From Campylobacterales bacterium (GTDB lineage Bacteria; Campylobacterota; Campylobacteria; Campylobacterales; Sulfurovaceae): a stretch of 64,000 nucleotides of DNA. Each line of letters opens with the position of its first letter. Within the stretch, counting starts at the first letter, position 1. The stretch spans positions 1-64,000 of the forward strand of contig JAFGVX010000027.1 in NCBI GenBank assembly GCA_016937775.1, read 5' to 3'. Positions 20,115-30,831 of this stretch are shown here, one piece after another. The notes beneath the pieces were generated by a model. That model saw nothing but the letters and a program-made list of their open reading frames with translations. It did not search any database and was not told the DNA's origin. The translations under genes were made by a program, and so were the position numbers.

Positions 20115-21443
20115 TTAGCTAAATACTCTTTGAAATATCGCGTCAACATTTTTTGTATAATAATTATAATCAAAACAATCTCTAATCTGTTTTTCAGAGA
20201 GTTTTTCTCTAAGCTCTTTATCATCCAAAAGATACTGCAAGTAGAGACTCTCGCCTTTTTTGTTAAGCGGTGATTTCCCTTTTTGTATCTCCTCCCAAAC
20301 CTTCATAGCATTTCTCTGTACTATCGCATATGCATCTTCACGACTCACGCCTGCTTTTGGAAGCTCAAGAAGTACTCTTTGTGAAAAGACAAGCCCGCCG
20401 GTAAGGTTGAGATTTTTCATCATATTTTCAGGCATTACAGTAAGGTTTGCTATGACACTGTTAAATCTATGGAGCATAAAGTCAGTCGTGATAAAACTAT
20501 CAGGAAGCCAAAATCTCTCTGTTGAACTATGACTAATATCTCGCTCATGCCAAAGCGCAACATTCTCCATTGCAGGAATAGCATAGGCTCTAATCATTCT
20601 TGCAAGTCCCGTGATATTTTCTGTAAGGATTGGATTTCTCTTGTGTGGCATTGCTGAGCTTCCTTTTTGTCCTTTGCCAAAAAACTCTTCACACTCATAG
20701 ACTTCCGTTCTTTGCCAGTGTCTTACTTGAACGGCAAACTTCTCTATAGAACTTGCAAGAAGTGCGAGTGTCGTCGCAAGACGAGCGTATCTGTCTCTTT
20801 GAATTACTTGGTTAGATGCAGGGGCACTCTGAAGTCCAAGTTCTTTGCAGGCTAGCTCTTCAAGCTCAAGAGGCGCATGTGCAAAATTACCCATTGCGCC
20901 ACTTATCTGTCCTACGGATATAACCTCCATTGTCTCTTTGATATTCTTTAAATGTCTCGCCATTTCATCATACCAAACAGCAAGCACAAGTCCAAAAGTA
21001 ATAGGCTCTCCATGTATCCCATGACTTCTACCGACCATAAGTGTCATCTTATGTTCAATGGCTCTATTTTTGATAGACTCCATCACCATCTCTACATCTT
21101 CAATGATAAGTTTAAGTGAGTCTCGCATCTGAAGTGCAACTGCCGTATCTACAGTATCAGAACTCGTCATTCCATAGTGGAACCATCTGCTCTCTTCGCC
21201 TAAACTCTCTGCAACTGATCCGGTAAAAGCAATTAGATCATGTCTTGTAACAGCTTCTATTGCATCGATTCTTTCTACGCTGAAAGATGCATTTTTTATG
21301 ATCTTTTCAGCATCAACATCAGGTATAAGACCAAGCTTGTTCCATGCTTTTACAACAGCAAGCTCTACATCTAACCATGCTTGATATTTTGCTTGCATAT
21401 TCCATTTACTGCTCATCTCATCTCTTGCATATCTCTCGACCAT
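20115..21443 (-). CDS. purB: Adenylosuccinate lyase
   Basis: TSSDTVDTAVALQ, GRSHGIHGEPITFG, GSSAMPHKRNPILTENI. Confidence 0.96.
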   Translation of the reverse strand: MVERYARDEMSSKWNMQAKYQAWLDVELAVVKAWNKLGLIPDVDAEKIIKNASFSVERIDAIEAVTRHDLIAFTGSVAESLGEESRWFHYGMTSSDTVDTAVALQMRDSLKLIIEDVEMVMESIKNRAIEHKMTLMVGRSHGIHGEPITFGLVLAVWYDEMARHLKNIKETMEVISVGQISGAMGNFAHAPLELEELACKELGLQSAPASNQVIQRDRYARLATTLALLASSIEKFAVQVRHWQRTEVYECEEFFGKGQKGSSAMPHKRNPILTENITGLARMIRAYAIPAMENVALWHERDISHSSTERFWLPDSFITTDFMLHRFNSVIANLTVMPENMMKNLNLTGGLVFSQRVLLELPKAGVSREDAYAIVQRNAMKVWEEIQKGKSPLNKKGESLYLQYLLDDKELREKLSEKQIRDCFDYNYYTKNVDAIFQRVFS

Positions 21444-21511
21444 TACATCCCTTTGATTTTAGAAAGTTAGTGTATGATTGTAACCAAATTGTGTTTAAAG
21501 GTTTCGTACAT

Positions 21512-22456
21512 ATGCCGTTTGTAAAGAAGAGTTTTTTTGTTTCAGAACCTACTGCTCTGTTTCTTTTTGTTATGAAAACTCTCGGCATTTCACAAGGAGA
21601 AGCACAGCGACTTATCCATAAAGGAAGAGCGCAAAAAGACAAAAATATACTCCTTAATAGCGGCGAAAAAATAGAAGGAGATATCTCGCTTTATGTCTTT
21701 GAGCCTTTAGAATCAAATGATAAAATATTTACCCCTATTTATAAAAATAAAGACTTTATGATATTTGATAAACCTTCGGGAATTTTGATACATCCAAATA
21801 CACATGAAGCAGGTTATTCTATGTTGGATGTCGTCAGATGGCATGGCGGTAAAACAGCAAACATAGCCCATAGATTAGATAAGGAAACATCAGGGCTTCT
21901 TATTGCCGCACTTCATAAAAATGCTGAAATTGAGCTCAAGAAAGCATTTGAAAATAAGGCTGTTCAAAAGGAGTATCTCGCATGGGTAGATGGAGAACTA
22001 AAAGAGAATTTGAGCGTAACAACACGCCTTAAAAAGAGTATTGATTTCTCTTCCAACAAACACAAAGTACTTGTCACACAAGAGAGAGGAAAGGTCTCAA
22101 CAACAGATTTTTTTTCACTTTTTTATAATAAGAAATTGGATGCAACACTTGTGAGATGTGTGCCAAAAACGGGACGTATGCACCAGATTAGAGTCCATTT
22201 GTTTCACGTGAAACATCGCATTTTAGGTGACCCTATTTATGGCGTAAATTTCAGTGCTGCCAATAGATATCTCGATGATGTTTTAAGCGAGGAAGAGAGA
22301 GCTTATCACACAGGCGCAAAGCGACTTATGCTGCATGCAAGTAGACTTGATTTTAGATTTCAGAATGATTATTTTACATTCGAAAGCGAGATTGATTTTA
22401 CAAAAATGCAATCACTTATTACCCCGCTCTCACAAAGAGAAAAGTCAATATATTGA
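21512..22456 (+). CDS. RluA-family pseudouridine synthase
   Basis: ANIAHRLDKETSGLLIAAL catalytic motif, GRMHQIRVHLFHVKHRILGDPIYG; start chosen at internal ATG 21512. Confidence 0.92.
   Translation: MPFVKKSFFVSEPTALFLFVMKTLGISQGEAQRLIHKGRAQKDKNILLNSGEKIEGDISLYVFEPLESNDKIFTPIYKNKDFMIFDKPSGILIHPNTHEAGYSMLDVVRWHGGKTANIAHRLDKETSGLLIAALHKNAEIELKKAFENKAVQKEYLAWVDGELKENLSVTTRLKKSIDFSSNKHKVLVTQERGKVSTTDFFSLFYNKKLDATLVRCVPKTGRMHQIRVHLFHVKHRILGDPIYGVNFSAANRYLDDVLSEEERAYHTGAKRLMLHASRLDFRFQNDYFTFESEIDFTKMQSLITPLSQREKSIY
22200..22215. promoter_or_regulatory. parS: parS centromere-like site
   Basis: Perfect palindrome TGTTTCACGTGAAACA, within the RluA-family gene. Confidence 0.9.
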
Positions 22457-22565
22457 GATTAATCTCGTGTCTCATAGATAATCCAACCTACTCCGACAAC
22501 TGCAACACAAACGATAATTATCAATAAAAAAAGGTCAACACCAACCATATATAACCACTCCGATA

Positions 22566-23633
22566 TTATAAATTTTGCTCTCTTAATTGTCCACAGGCGG
22601 CTGAAATATCCAACCCCTTAGATTCTCTAATGGTACACAAAAGTCCCTTTGCTATAAGATACTCTTGAAATGCAACCATGGAGGAAAGATCAGGTCTTTG
22701 AAAATCACTCTCTTCATATGGATTGAAATATATGAGATTGACCTTCGCCTTTATACCGCTCAAAAGTTTCACAAGTTTTTTGGCTGCACTTAAATCATCG
22801 TTGATATCCTTAATCATAAGATACTCAAACATCACTCTTTTTCTTGCATTTATTGGGAATTTCTTCACAGCATCGATGATAGAACTTATATTATATGCTT
22901 TATTTATCGGCATCAATTTTTCTCTTAAAACATCATCAACAGCATGAAGCGAAATAGCAAGATTGACTCCAAGATCAAGTTTTCCAAGTTTTTCTATCTT
23001 AGCACTCAACCCGCTTGTTGAAACTGTTTGTCTATTTGGCGAAATAGCAAATCCGTCAAGATCACTAAATATTTTGATAGCCTGAGCAACATTTTCAAGA
23101 TTATCAAGTGGCTCTCCCATCCCCATATAGACAATATTGACTCTTCTATTTGCATCAATATTGTTCTCTTTTTTTATCATCAAAAGCTGTGCCACTATTT
23201 CTCCGGGAGTTAAATCTCTTACAAATCCACCTTTTGCCGTAAGACAAAAAGCGCACCCCACCTTACACCCTACTTGCGACGAAAGGCACAAAGTGTAACG
23301 CTCATGATGTTTAAGAGAACCATCATCATTGTACTCTTTTGCACGCATAAGCAAAAGGACTGCCTCAACAGTATGTCCATCATACAATTTAAAGAGATAC
23401 TTGATGCTTCCATCCATACTTTTTTGTACCGTGAGTATCTCTAAAGGAGTGATAACAAATCTCTCTTGTAGGGATTTTTGCAAATCTTTTGGAAGATTTT
23501 TCATCTCATAAAAGTCATTTACATACTTATGATAGACCCACTGCCATATCTGTTTTGCTCGAAAAGAAGGGGTGATTATATCTTGTAATTCCTCCTTTGT
23601 ATAGTCTAGAAGCACCTCTTTTCTGACACTCAT
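22566..23633 (-). CDS. rlmN: 23S rRNA (adenine2503-C2)-methyltransferase
   Basis: [34 protein letters not shown] radical-SAM motif, [21 protein letters not shown]. Confidence 0.96.
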   Translation of the reverse strand: MSVRKEVLLDYTKEELQDIITPSFRAKQIWQWVYHKYVNDFYEMKNLPKDLQKSLQERFVITPLEILTVQKSMDGSIKYLFKLYDGHTVEAVLLLMRAKEYNDDGSLKHHERYTLCLSSQVGCKVGCAFCLTAKGGFVRDLTPGEIVAQLLMIKKENNIDANRRVNIVYMGMGEPLDNLENVAQAIKIFSDLDGFAISPNRQTVSTSGLSAKIEKLGKLDLGVNLAISLHAVDDVLREKLMPINKAYNISSIIDAVKKFPINARKRVMFEYLMIKDINDDLSAAKKLVKLLSGIKAKVNLIYFNPYEESDFQRPDLSSMVAFQEYLIAKGLLCTIRESKGLDISAACGQLREQNL

Positions 23634-24169
23634 CGAAACCACTCTTTTGCATGCCGACTCATATATTGCTCCAATATCTTCATCGCCTCTTTATGGTTAT
23701 TAAGAAAATCGCTATGAGCATTTTCATCACAATAATTAGTTACTGCAAAAACTCCTCCTGCGGGTATTTTAAACTCTTTTGCCACTTTAAGGACAGAATA
23801 GAATTCCATATTTTCTATCCCTATTCCTTTTTCTAAGTAGTGCCTTGAAAGCTTTTTATCTGTAGTGATATAGTTTGATGAATTTACTATTGTTTCACGT
23901 GAAACATCATCTGCACTTGAGACAAGATTATCAATGGGTGTATATGCTTTGTTTGTAAAAAAACTATTCTCAATATTTGTAGCACTATTTGAATGGACAA
24001 TATCAAATATCTTTACTTCTCCGTAACTTCCTGCTGTTCCGATAAAGAGTATATATTTTGGCGGGCTCATCAGACAAAATCTTGTGAGATTTATCGCGCT
24101 TTCAATAAGCCCTATCCCTATAGGCGAAGCAAATGCAAAACTTTCACTCTTACCTGCACAAAAAATCAT
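23630..24169 (-). CDS. Purine-nucleoside phosphorylase/MTAN-superfamily protein
   Basis: [52 protein letters not shown]. Confidence 0.8.
   Translation of the reverse strand: MIFCAGKSESFAFASPIGIGLIESAINLTRFCLMSPPKYILFIGTAGSYGEVKIFDIVHSNSATNIENSFFTNKAYTPIDNLVSSADDVSRETIVNSSNYITTDKKLSRHYLEKGIGIENMEFYSVLKVAKEFKIPAGGVFAVTNYCDENAHSDFLNNHKEAMKILEQYMSRHAKEWFR
23891..23906. promoter_or_regulatory. parS: parS centromere-like site
   Basis: Second perfect TGTTTCACGTGAAACA, within the phosphorylase gene. Confidence 0.9.
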
Positions 24170-24171
24170 TA

Positions 24172-24936
24172 TTATATCCTCACAGGGATATTGTTGGCTC
24201 GAAGATAAACTTTAAGCTCACCAATATCTATCTCTTTAAAGTGAAATATAGAAGCTGCCAATGCGGCATCGGCATCTCCCGAAACAAAAACATCTTTGAT
24301 ATGCTCCATACTTCCCGCACCCCCACTCGCAATAAGAGGAATATCTACTTCATCTGATATCTTTTTATTGAGCTCATTATCAAATCCTGCTTTTGTTCCG
24401 TCCGCATCCATAGAAGTAACCAAAAGTTCACCTGCACCTAAATCATATGCTTGTCTTGCCCATGCAACAGCATCAATACCTGTATCTCTTCTGCCTCCAT
24501 GTGTAAAAATATGCCACACTCCATTACCGACTCTTTTTGCGTCAATAGCTACAACAACACACTGAGAACCAAATCTTGTAGCTGCCTCGCTAATAAACTC
24601 CGGGCGTTTAATAGCTGCTGAATTGATACTTACTTTATCACACCCAACATTTAAAAGCGCATAAATATCATCGAGCTCTCTTATACCTCCACCAACTGTG
24701 AGTGGGATAAAAACTTCTTTAGCGACCTCTTTGACAACATCAACAATTGTTTTTCGCTCTTCATGGCTTGCGCCTATATCTAAAAAAGTGAGTTCATCCG
24801 CCCCCTCTTCATTATATCGCGCGGCAACCTCAACAGGATCACCTGCATCTCTTAATCCAACAAAGTTGATCCCCTTAACAACCCTGCCTCTATCAACATC
24901 TAAACAGGGGATGATCCTCTTTGCAAAAAAATCCAT
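24172..24936 (-). CDS. hisF: Imidazole glycerol phosphate synthase subunit HisF
   Basis: [50 protein letters not shown]. Confidence 0.97.
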   Translation of the reverse strand: MDFFAKRIIPCLDVDRGRVVKGINFVGLRDAGDPVEVAARYNEEGADELTFLDIGASHEERKTIVDVVKEVAKEVFIPLTVGGGIRELDDIYALLNVGCDKVSINSAAIKRPEFISEAATRFGSQCVVVAIDAKRVGNGVWHIFTHGGRRDTGIDAVAWARQAYDLGAGELLVTSMDADGTKAGFDNELNKKISDEVDIPLIASGGAGSMEHIKDVFVSGDADAALAASIFHFKEIDIGELKVYLRANNIPVRI

Positions 24937-25036
24937 ATAAACCTCTAACGCTTCAAAATATGATAAGATTATACAAAAATAAAATCAAAAAAGCTATTTG
25001 AACACAATTCAAAGATAAAATAAGGTTACTTATAGT

Positions 25037-25831
25037 ATGATAAAAACCGATTTAGCAAAGTTTGCTCAAAAAAAGTTTGGTCAGAATTTTTTAAAAGACC
25101 AAAGCTATATAGAAAAGATCATCCAATCGATGCCCAATGACAAAAACCGTGTTGTTGAAATTGGACCTGGATTAGGTGATTTGACCAAAGAGCTTGTAAA
25201 AACCAAGCGGGTCATAGCATTCGAAGTTGACAAGAGGTTGTGCGAACATATTGCTAAAACATTTGAACATGAGATTGAAAAAAAGATTCTTATGCTCAAC
25301 TGTGGTGACGTGTTAGCACTATGGGGAGATACTAATCTACTAGATGAAAAATATCATCTAGTAGCAAATCTTCCTTACTATATCGCAACTCATATCATCT
25401 TAAAAGCATTAAGAGATACACAGTGTCTTTCAATCTTGGTGATGGTGCAAAAAGAGGTAGCGCAGAAATTTTCTGCAAAAACACAGACAAGAGATTTCTC
25501 TTCGCTTGGAGTACTCACAGACTCTGTAGCAAAAGCCAAAATCTGTTTTGAAGTTCCCCCTCAAGCTTTTGTACCGCCGCCCAAAGTTACATCTGCAGTT
25601 CTTTTGATAGAAAAGAGCAGCTCCTTAAGTGACACAAAATTTGAGGAGTTTCTAAAGTTTGCTTTTATGCAGCCAAGAAAAAAGCTCATAAGTAATCTAT
25701 CAAAATTTGCGCCAAAAGATGTGGTGCTGAAGGTATTTGATGCATTTGAGTTAAAAAACGATATACGACCTCACGAGATGTCAACAAAGAGCTATCATCA
25801 ACTATATTACAAATTAAAGGAGTATCTATAA
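25037..25831 (+). CDS. rsmA: 16S rRNA dimethyladenosine transferase
   Basis: KKFGQNFLKDQSYIEKI, VVEIGPGLGDLTKEL, VANLPYYIATHII. Confidence 0.96.
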   Translation: MIKTDLAKFAQKKFGQNFLKDQSYIEKIIQSMPNDKNRVVEIGPGLGDLTKELVKTKRVIAFEVDKRLCEHIAKTFEHEIEKKILMLNCGDVLALWGDTNLLDEKYHLVANLPYYIATHIILKALRDTQCLSILVMVQKEVAQKFSAKTQTRDFSSLGVLTDSVAKAKICFEVPPQAFVPPPKVTSAVLLIEKSSSLSDTKFEEFLKFAFMQPRKKLISNLSKFAPKDVVLKVFDAFELKNDIRPHEMSTKSYHQLYYKLKEYL

Positions 25832-27829
25832 ATGGATAACAACCAAAATGACAACAACCAAAACGGTAAAAGTCAAGACAAAGCAAGCCACAATGAACAA
25901 AAACCCTTCAAAAGAAGACCAAACCCGTATAGAAAACCAAAACCGGTAAACCAGACAAATCCTACTGCACCTGCCGCCGGAAACAATGATGAGCAAAAAA
26001 AGAACACAAACGAATTTAAAAGCAATAAAAATAGAAAAAATTTTAACAAGCCAAGAAGCAGTAAAAAAAATAGTGCAACTATAACCGAAGAGATGAATGT
26101 ATCGCTTGAAGCAAATAAAGCAGTTCAAGAGATACGAATGAATCCATATAAAAAAATCGATATCAATAATCAAGCGAAAGTACGATTTACACCGCTTGGA
26201 GGACTCGGAGAGATTGGTGGCAATATTGCTGTTCTCGAGACGGAAAAAAGTGCTATCATTATTGATGTGGGCATGAGTTTTCCTGATGAAACAATGCACG
26301 GTGTTGATATCCTTGTTCCTGATTTTTCCTATCTGCACTCGATAAAAGATAAAATCGCGGGTATCGTCATAACGCATGCGCACGAAGATCACATCGGTGC
26401 TGTACCATATCTTTTCAAAGAACTAAAATTTCCGATTTATGGAACTCCACTTGCGCTTGCGATGATACAGGGAAAATTTGACGAGCACGGACTCAAAAAC
26501 GATAGTAGTTACTTTAGATATATTACAAAAAGAGAGCGTTATGATATAGGTGAATTCAAAGTTGAATGGATGCATATGACGCACTCTATCATCGATTCAA
26601 GCTCACTTGCTATAGAAACACCTGCGGGAACCATCATACACTCTGGCGACTTCAAGATAGACTACACTCCTGTAGATGGATTTACGCCCGATCTTCATAG
26701 ATTGGCATATTATGGAGAAAAAGGCGTATTGTGCTTGCTCTCAGATAGTACAAACTCACACAATCCGGGATTCACAAAAAGTGAGATCGTCGTCGGTAAA
26801 ACATTTGAAAATATTTTCAAAACAACAAAAGGGAGAGTCATCATGTCAACCTTCTCCTCAAATCTCCATAGAATCTATCAGGCGATGGACACGGCAATCA
26901 CACACAATAGAAAGATTTGTGTCATCGGAAGATCAATGGAAAAAAATGTTGAGATTACAAGAACTCTCGGGTATGTAGATATTGATGAAAAGCACTTCAT
27001 AGAACCTCACGAGATACCAAAGTATCCGGATCATGAAATTCTTGTTGTTACAACAGGTTCTCAAGGAGAGACAATGGCAGCTCTTTTTAGAATGGCAACG
27101 GATGAGCATAGACATATTAAGCTCAAGCCTTCAGATACCGTCATCATCTCCGCAAAAGCAATCCCCGGCAATGAATCATCAGTATCAAAACTTATGAACC
27201 ATTTAATGAAAGGCGGATGCAATGTTCTCTATCAAGATGTTCCTGATATCCATGTTTCAGGACATGCCGGGCAAGAGGAGCAAAAACTTATGCTCAGACT
27301 TATTCAACCAAAATTCTTCTTGCCTGTTCATGGTGAATACAATCACATTGCAAAACATGCAAAAACAGCTGTATCTTGTGGTGTAGATGAAAGAAATATA
27401 GTATTGATGAGTGATGGCGACCAAGTAGAGATAAGCGCAAAATATCTCAAAAAGGTAAAAACGGTAAAAACAGGAAAGATTTATATCGATAACCAAAACA
27501 ATACGGCAATTGCAAATGATGTTGTTCTCGATAGACAAAAGCTTGCCGAAGATGGTATCATTAACATAGTAGCACAGGTATCACAAGAAAATCAAAAACT
27601 CATAGGTAAACCCGTTGTTATGAGCTATGGACTTGTTGCCGACAGAGAGATTAAAAAATTTACAAATGATATCTCTGCTATGATTGAGACGATGTTGAGC
27701 GCTATGAAACCCGAAGCACTCAAAGAGCACAAAGCAGTTGAAAACGAGATAAGAAATATGGTAAAAAGACATGTTATCAAGATCAAAAAAAGATATCCAC
27801 TTATCATACCAACTATCTTCATAGTATAA
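25832..27829 (+). CDS. rnj: Ribonuclease J
   Basis: Metallo-beta-lactamase/beta-CASP core (GGLGEIGGNIAVLE, ITHAHEDHIGAVPYL, PVHGEYNHIAKHAK) after a ~100-aa Asn/Lys/Pro-rich N-terminal extension. Confidence 0.94.
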   Translation: MDNNQNDNNQNGKSQDKASHNEQKPFKRRPNPYRKPKPVNQTNPTAPAAGNNDEQKKNTNEFKSNKNRKNFNKPRSSKKNSATITEEMNVSLEANKAVQEIRMNPYKKIDINNQAKVRFTPLGGLGEIGGNIAVLETEKSAIIIDVGMSFPDETMHGVDILVPDFSYLHSIKDKIAGIVITHAHEDHIGAVPYLFKELKFPIYGTPLALAMIQGKFDEHGLKNDSSYFRYITKRERYDIGEFKVEWMHMTHSIIDSSSLAIETPAGTIIHSGDFKIDYTPVDGFTPDLHRLAYYGEKGVLCLLSDSTNSHNPGFTKSEIVVGKTFENIFKTTKGRVIMSTFSSNLHRIYQAMDTAITHNRKICVIGRSMEKNVEITRTLGYVDIDEKHFIEPHEIPKYPDHEILVVTTGSQGETMAALFRMATDEHRHIKLKPSDTVIISAKAIPGNESSVSKLMNHLMKGGCNVLYQDVPDIHVSGHAGQEEQKLMLRLIQPKFFLPVHGEYNHIAKHAKTAVSCGVDERNIVLMSDGDQVEISAKYLKKVKTVKTGKIYIDNQNNTAIANDVVLDRQKLAEDGIINIVAQVSQENQKLIGKPVVMSYGLVADREIKKFTNDISAMIETMLSAMKPEALKEHKAVENEIRNMVKRHVIKIKKRYPLIIPTIFIV

Positions 27830-27838
27830 GGAGACACA

Positions 27839-28807
27839 ATGGATCTGCTCCAAGCCGCAAAAGAGACGCTTGAGATTGAAGCACATGCTCTTAGTTTGGC
27901 AAAAGAGTCTTTAGATGACTCTTTTTTACAAGCAATAGAAGCGATATATAACACACAAGGCAAGCTTATCATAACTGGCGTTGGAAAATCTGGTCTTGTC
28001 GGCGCAAAAATGGCAGCAACCTTTGCGAGCACGGGCACTCCATCATTTTTTTTGCATCCCACAGAAGCACTTCACGGGGATCTTGGGATGATCGGCAAAA
28101 AAGACACACTCCTTGCCATAAGTTATAGCGGAGAGAGTGAAGAACTTTCAAAGATACTGCCACATATTAAAAGAGTCGGCATTACACTTATCGGCATGAG
28201 TGCATCAAAAAGTTCTACGCTAGGTCGATACTCAGACATTTTTATCCCTATAAAAATTGACAAAGAGGCTTGTCCTCTAGGCGTTGCGCCGACAACTTCC
28301 ACAACGCTCACTATGGCACTTGGAGATGCACTTGCGGTTGCACTTATGCATAAAAGAGACTTCAAACAAGAAGATTTTGCATCATTTCATCCAGGTGGCT
28401 CTTTGGGCAAAAAGCTTTTCATCAAAGTTAAAGATATCATGCGAAAAGAGAATCTTCCTATAATTGATGAAAAAACATCACTGAAACATGCAATTATCAT
28501 GATGAATGAGGGGAAACTCGGAAATGTATTAATTGTTGACGATGAAAAAAAACTTAAAGCTATCCTTAGTGACGGCGATCTAAGAAGAGCTTTGGCACAG
28601 GAAGGCTTTGATCTCTCGCTGAGTGCATTAGAATATGCAACAAAGAATCCTTATAGGTTAACCGATATACAAACACTCGCAAGCAAAGCACTAGAAGAGA
28701 TAGAAAGCAAAAAGATACAGTTACTTCCCATAACCGACAAAGACGAAAAGATAGTGGGTGTTCTTCATATCCATGATCTTGTCAATGCCGGCATCAAAGG
28801 CTCTTAA
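27839..28807 (+). CDS. kdsD: Arabinose-5-phosphate isomerase (KpsF/GutQ family)
   Basis: GVGKSGLVGAKMAATFASTGTPSFFLHPTEALHGDLGMI plus C-terminal CBS domains. Confidence 0.94.
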   Translation: MDLLQAAKETLEIEAHALSLAKESLDDSFLQAIEAIYNTQGKLIITGVGKSGLVGAKMAATFASTGTPSFFLHPTEALHGDLGMIGKKDTLLAISYSGESEELSKILPHIKRVGITLIGMSASKSSTLGRYSDIFIPIKIDKEACPLGVAPTTSTTLTMALGDALAVALMHKRDFKQEDFASFHPGGSLGKKLFIKVKDIMRKENLPIIDEKTSLKHAIIMMNEGKLGNVLIVDDEKKLKAILSDGDLRRALAQEGFDLSLSALEYATKNPYRLTDIQTLASKALEEIESKKIQLLPITDKDEKIVGVLHIHDLVNAGIKGS

Positions 28808-28808
28808 A

Positions 28809-29579
28809 TTGAGAATCAATAAATATATATCTCACTATACAAAATACTCAAGAAGAGAAGCTGATGAGCTTATAAAAAATGGTGAAGTAAAAAATAATAA
28901 AACAACCATTAATGATCTTTCCTATCATGTCAAGGAAGGTGATAAGATCTTCGTAAAAAATAGACCGATTGAAAAAAGAACAGAGGTCACCGTAATCGTA
29001 TACAACAAGCCAAAAGGCGTACTCGTTACCAAAAAAGATGACAGAGGAAGAGCTACAATATACCATAAACTCTCAGGAAAATATAGACATTTTATCCCCG
29101 TAGGCAGACTCGATTATGCTTCTGAGGGATTACTGATCCTCACAGACACCCCCAAAGTAGCACAAATACTCATGGAAAGTGATTTGCCCAGAACTTATAA
29201 TATAAAAATAGACACACCGCTTACTCCTGCTATGGAGCAGGCTATGCGAGAAGGACTGGAACTTGAAGATGCTTCAAGTGGCGCACACGAAAAGAGTAAA
29301 ATTACGAGTATGAGCTTTGCTCCTTTTGAGGGATATGAAGTACGTTCTATTGGAAAAAGCTTTACAAAACTCCGCGTTATTATCAGCGAGGGGAAAAATA
29401 GGGAACTTAGAAGATTTTTTGCACATTTTGAAGCAAAAGTGCTTGATCTTAAAAGAGTAGCGTATGGTGGGATTGAACTTAATAATCTACCGACTAACAA
29501 AACGCGTTATTTCACCCGAAAAGAGTATGATGATCTTCATAAATTCATCAAAGCATACGAAAAAGAGAAAAGGACATAA
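28809..29579 (+). CDS. RluB/RsuA-family pseudouridine synthase
   Basis: S4 domain (LRINKYISHYTKYSRREADELIKNGEV), PVGRLDYASEGLLILT; start uncertain (TTG 28809 or ATG 28785). Confidence 0.9.
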   Translation: MRINKYISHYTKYSRREADELIKNGEVKNNKTTINDLSYHVKEGDKIFVKNRPIEKRTEVTVIVYNKPKGVLVTKKDDRGRATIYHKLSGKYRHFIPVGRLDYASEGLLILTDTPKVAQILMESDLPRTYNIKIDTPLTPAMEQAMREGLELEDASSGAHEKSKITSMSFAPFEGYEVRSIGKSFTKLRVIISEGKNRELRRFFAHFEAKVLDLKRVAYGGIELNNLPTNKTRYFTRKEYDDLHKFIKAYEKEKRT

Positions 29580-29588
29580 GGAACACTT

Positions 29589-30767
29589 TTGAGCCTGACT
29601 ATAAAATATCGACCGCAGCATATCGATGATATCGTTGGACAAGATGAGCTTTTGAGTAAAAAAAGTGCTCTAAGGATACTGATAGAGAAACAGAAAATGC
29701 CACATGCTTTTTTTTGGGGTCCTGCAGGATGTGGCAAAACGACACTTGCTAGAGTGATTGCCAAAAGCCTTGATACTCCTTTTTATGAACTTAATGCCAC
29801 AAATTTCAAGATTGCTGATCTTAGAGAGATACTTGCTAGATACAAAAATGCATTACAGAAACCCCTCATTTTCATTGATGAAGTACACAGACTCAGCAAA
29901 AATCAACAAGAGACACTCTTGCCATTTATGGAGAGTGAACAAGCTATCATTCTTGGTGCGTCAACACAAAACCCTTACTATTCACTAACTTCTGCCGTGC
30001 GATCAAGATCTTATCTATTTGCACTTCAATCCATCAACAAAGATGCCTTGCAGACGCTTTTAGAAAAAGTTATCCGAAACGAAAAAATAGCGATACAAGA
30101 AGATGCGAAAGAGTATCTCGTTCGTTCAAGCTCCGGAGATGCAAGGGCGATGCTCACTCTGCTTCAAAGCGCTAAAGAGATAGAAAACCCAATAACCTTA
30201 CAGAGCGTAAAATCACTTCGTCCTACCGCCATGCAAGGAGGAAGCATCGAAGATAGTATGCATTATGATCTTATCTCGGCACTTATAAAGAGTGTGCGTG
30301 GAAGTGATATTGATGCTGCACTTTACTATCTAGCAGCCCTCATTGATGGAGGCGAGGAGTCTGCTTTTATTGCAAGAAGGCTAGTGATTTTAGCAAGCGA
30401 AGATATCGGTAATGCCAACCCAAACGCGGCAATCTTAGCAAGCACTATATTGAACTCTGTTGAAAAAATCGGTTATCCTGAAGCGAGAATACTACTCGCG
30501 CAACTTACTATCTATCTTACCTCTTGCCCAAAATCAAATAGTGCCTATAATGCTATCAATGAAGCACAAGGAGAGATAAAAACAAATGGTGTCCTCAATC
30601 CGCCACATTATCTCACTGATAAATCATCACAATACAAATATCCACATGACTTTGGAGGCTGGGTGGAACAAGAATATAAAGCAAAAAAACAGATATTTTA
30701 TAAAACAGATTCCGTTGGTTTTGAAAAAACACTCAAAGAGTGGATAGAAAAAATTACAAAAAAATAA
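29589..30767 (+). CDS. rarA: Replication-associated recombination protein A (AAA+)
   Basis: FWGPAGCGKTTLARVIAKSL, FIDEVHRLSKNQQETLLPFMESEQAIILGASTQNP. Confidence 0.94.
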   Translation: MSLTIKYRPQHIDDIVGQDELLSKKSALRILIEKQKMPHAFFWGPAGCGKTTLARVIAKSLDTPFYELNATNFKIADLREILARYKNALQKPLIFIDEVHRLSKNQQETLLPFMESEQAIILGASTQNPYYSLTSAVRSRSYLFALQSINKDALQTLLEKVIRNEKIAIQEDAKEYLVRSSSGDARAMLTLLQSAKEIENPITLQSVKSLRPTAMQGGSIEDSMHYDLISALIKSVRGSDIDAALYYLAALIDGGEESAFIARRLVILASEDIGNANPNAAILASTILNSVEKIGYPEARILLAQLTIYLTSCPKSNSAYNAINEAQGEIKTNGVLNPPHYLTDKSSQYKYPHDFGGWVEQEYKAKKQIFYKTDSVGFEKTLKEWIEKITKK

Positions 30768-30831
30768 TATCTCACAATCAAATCACTTTTCTTTAGATAT
30801 AATAATAAAAACTGTGATTACGGAGGAAAAA

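Noticed and set aside
25826-26392. 188-aa minus-strand ORF over the 5' end of RNase J
   Set aside because: Arises from the AT-rich codons of the RNase J N-terminal extension; no recognisable domain or RBS.
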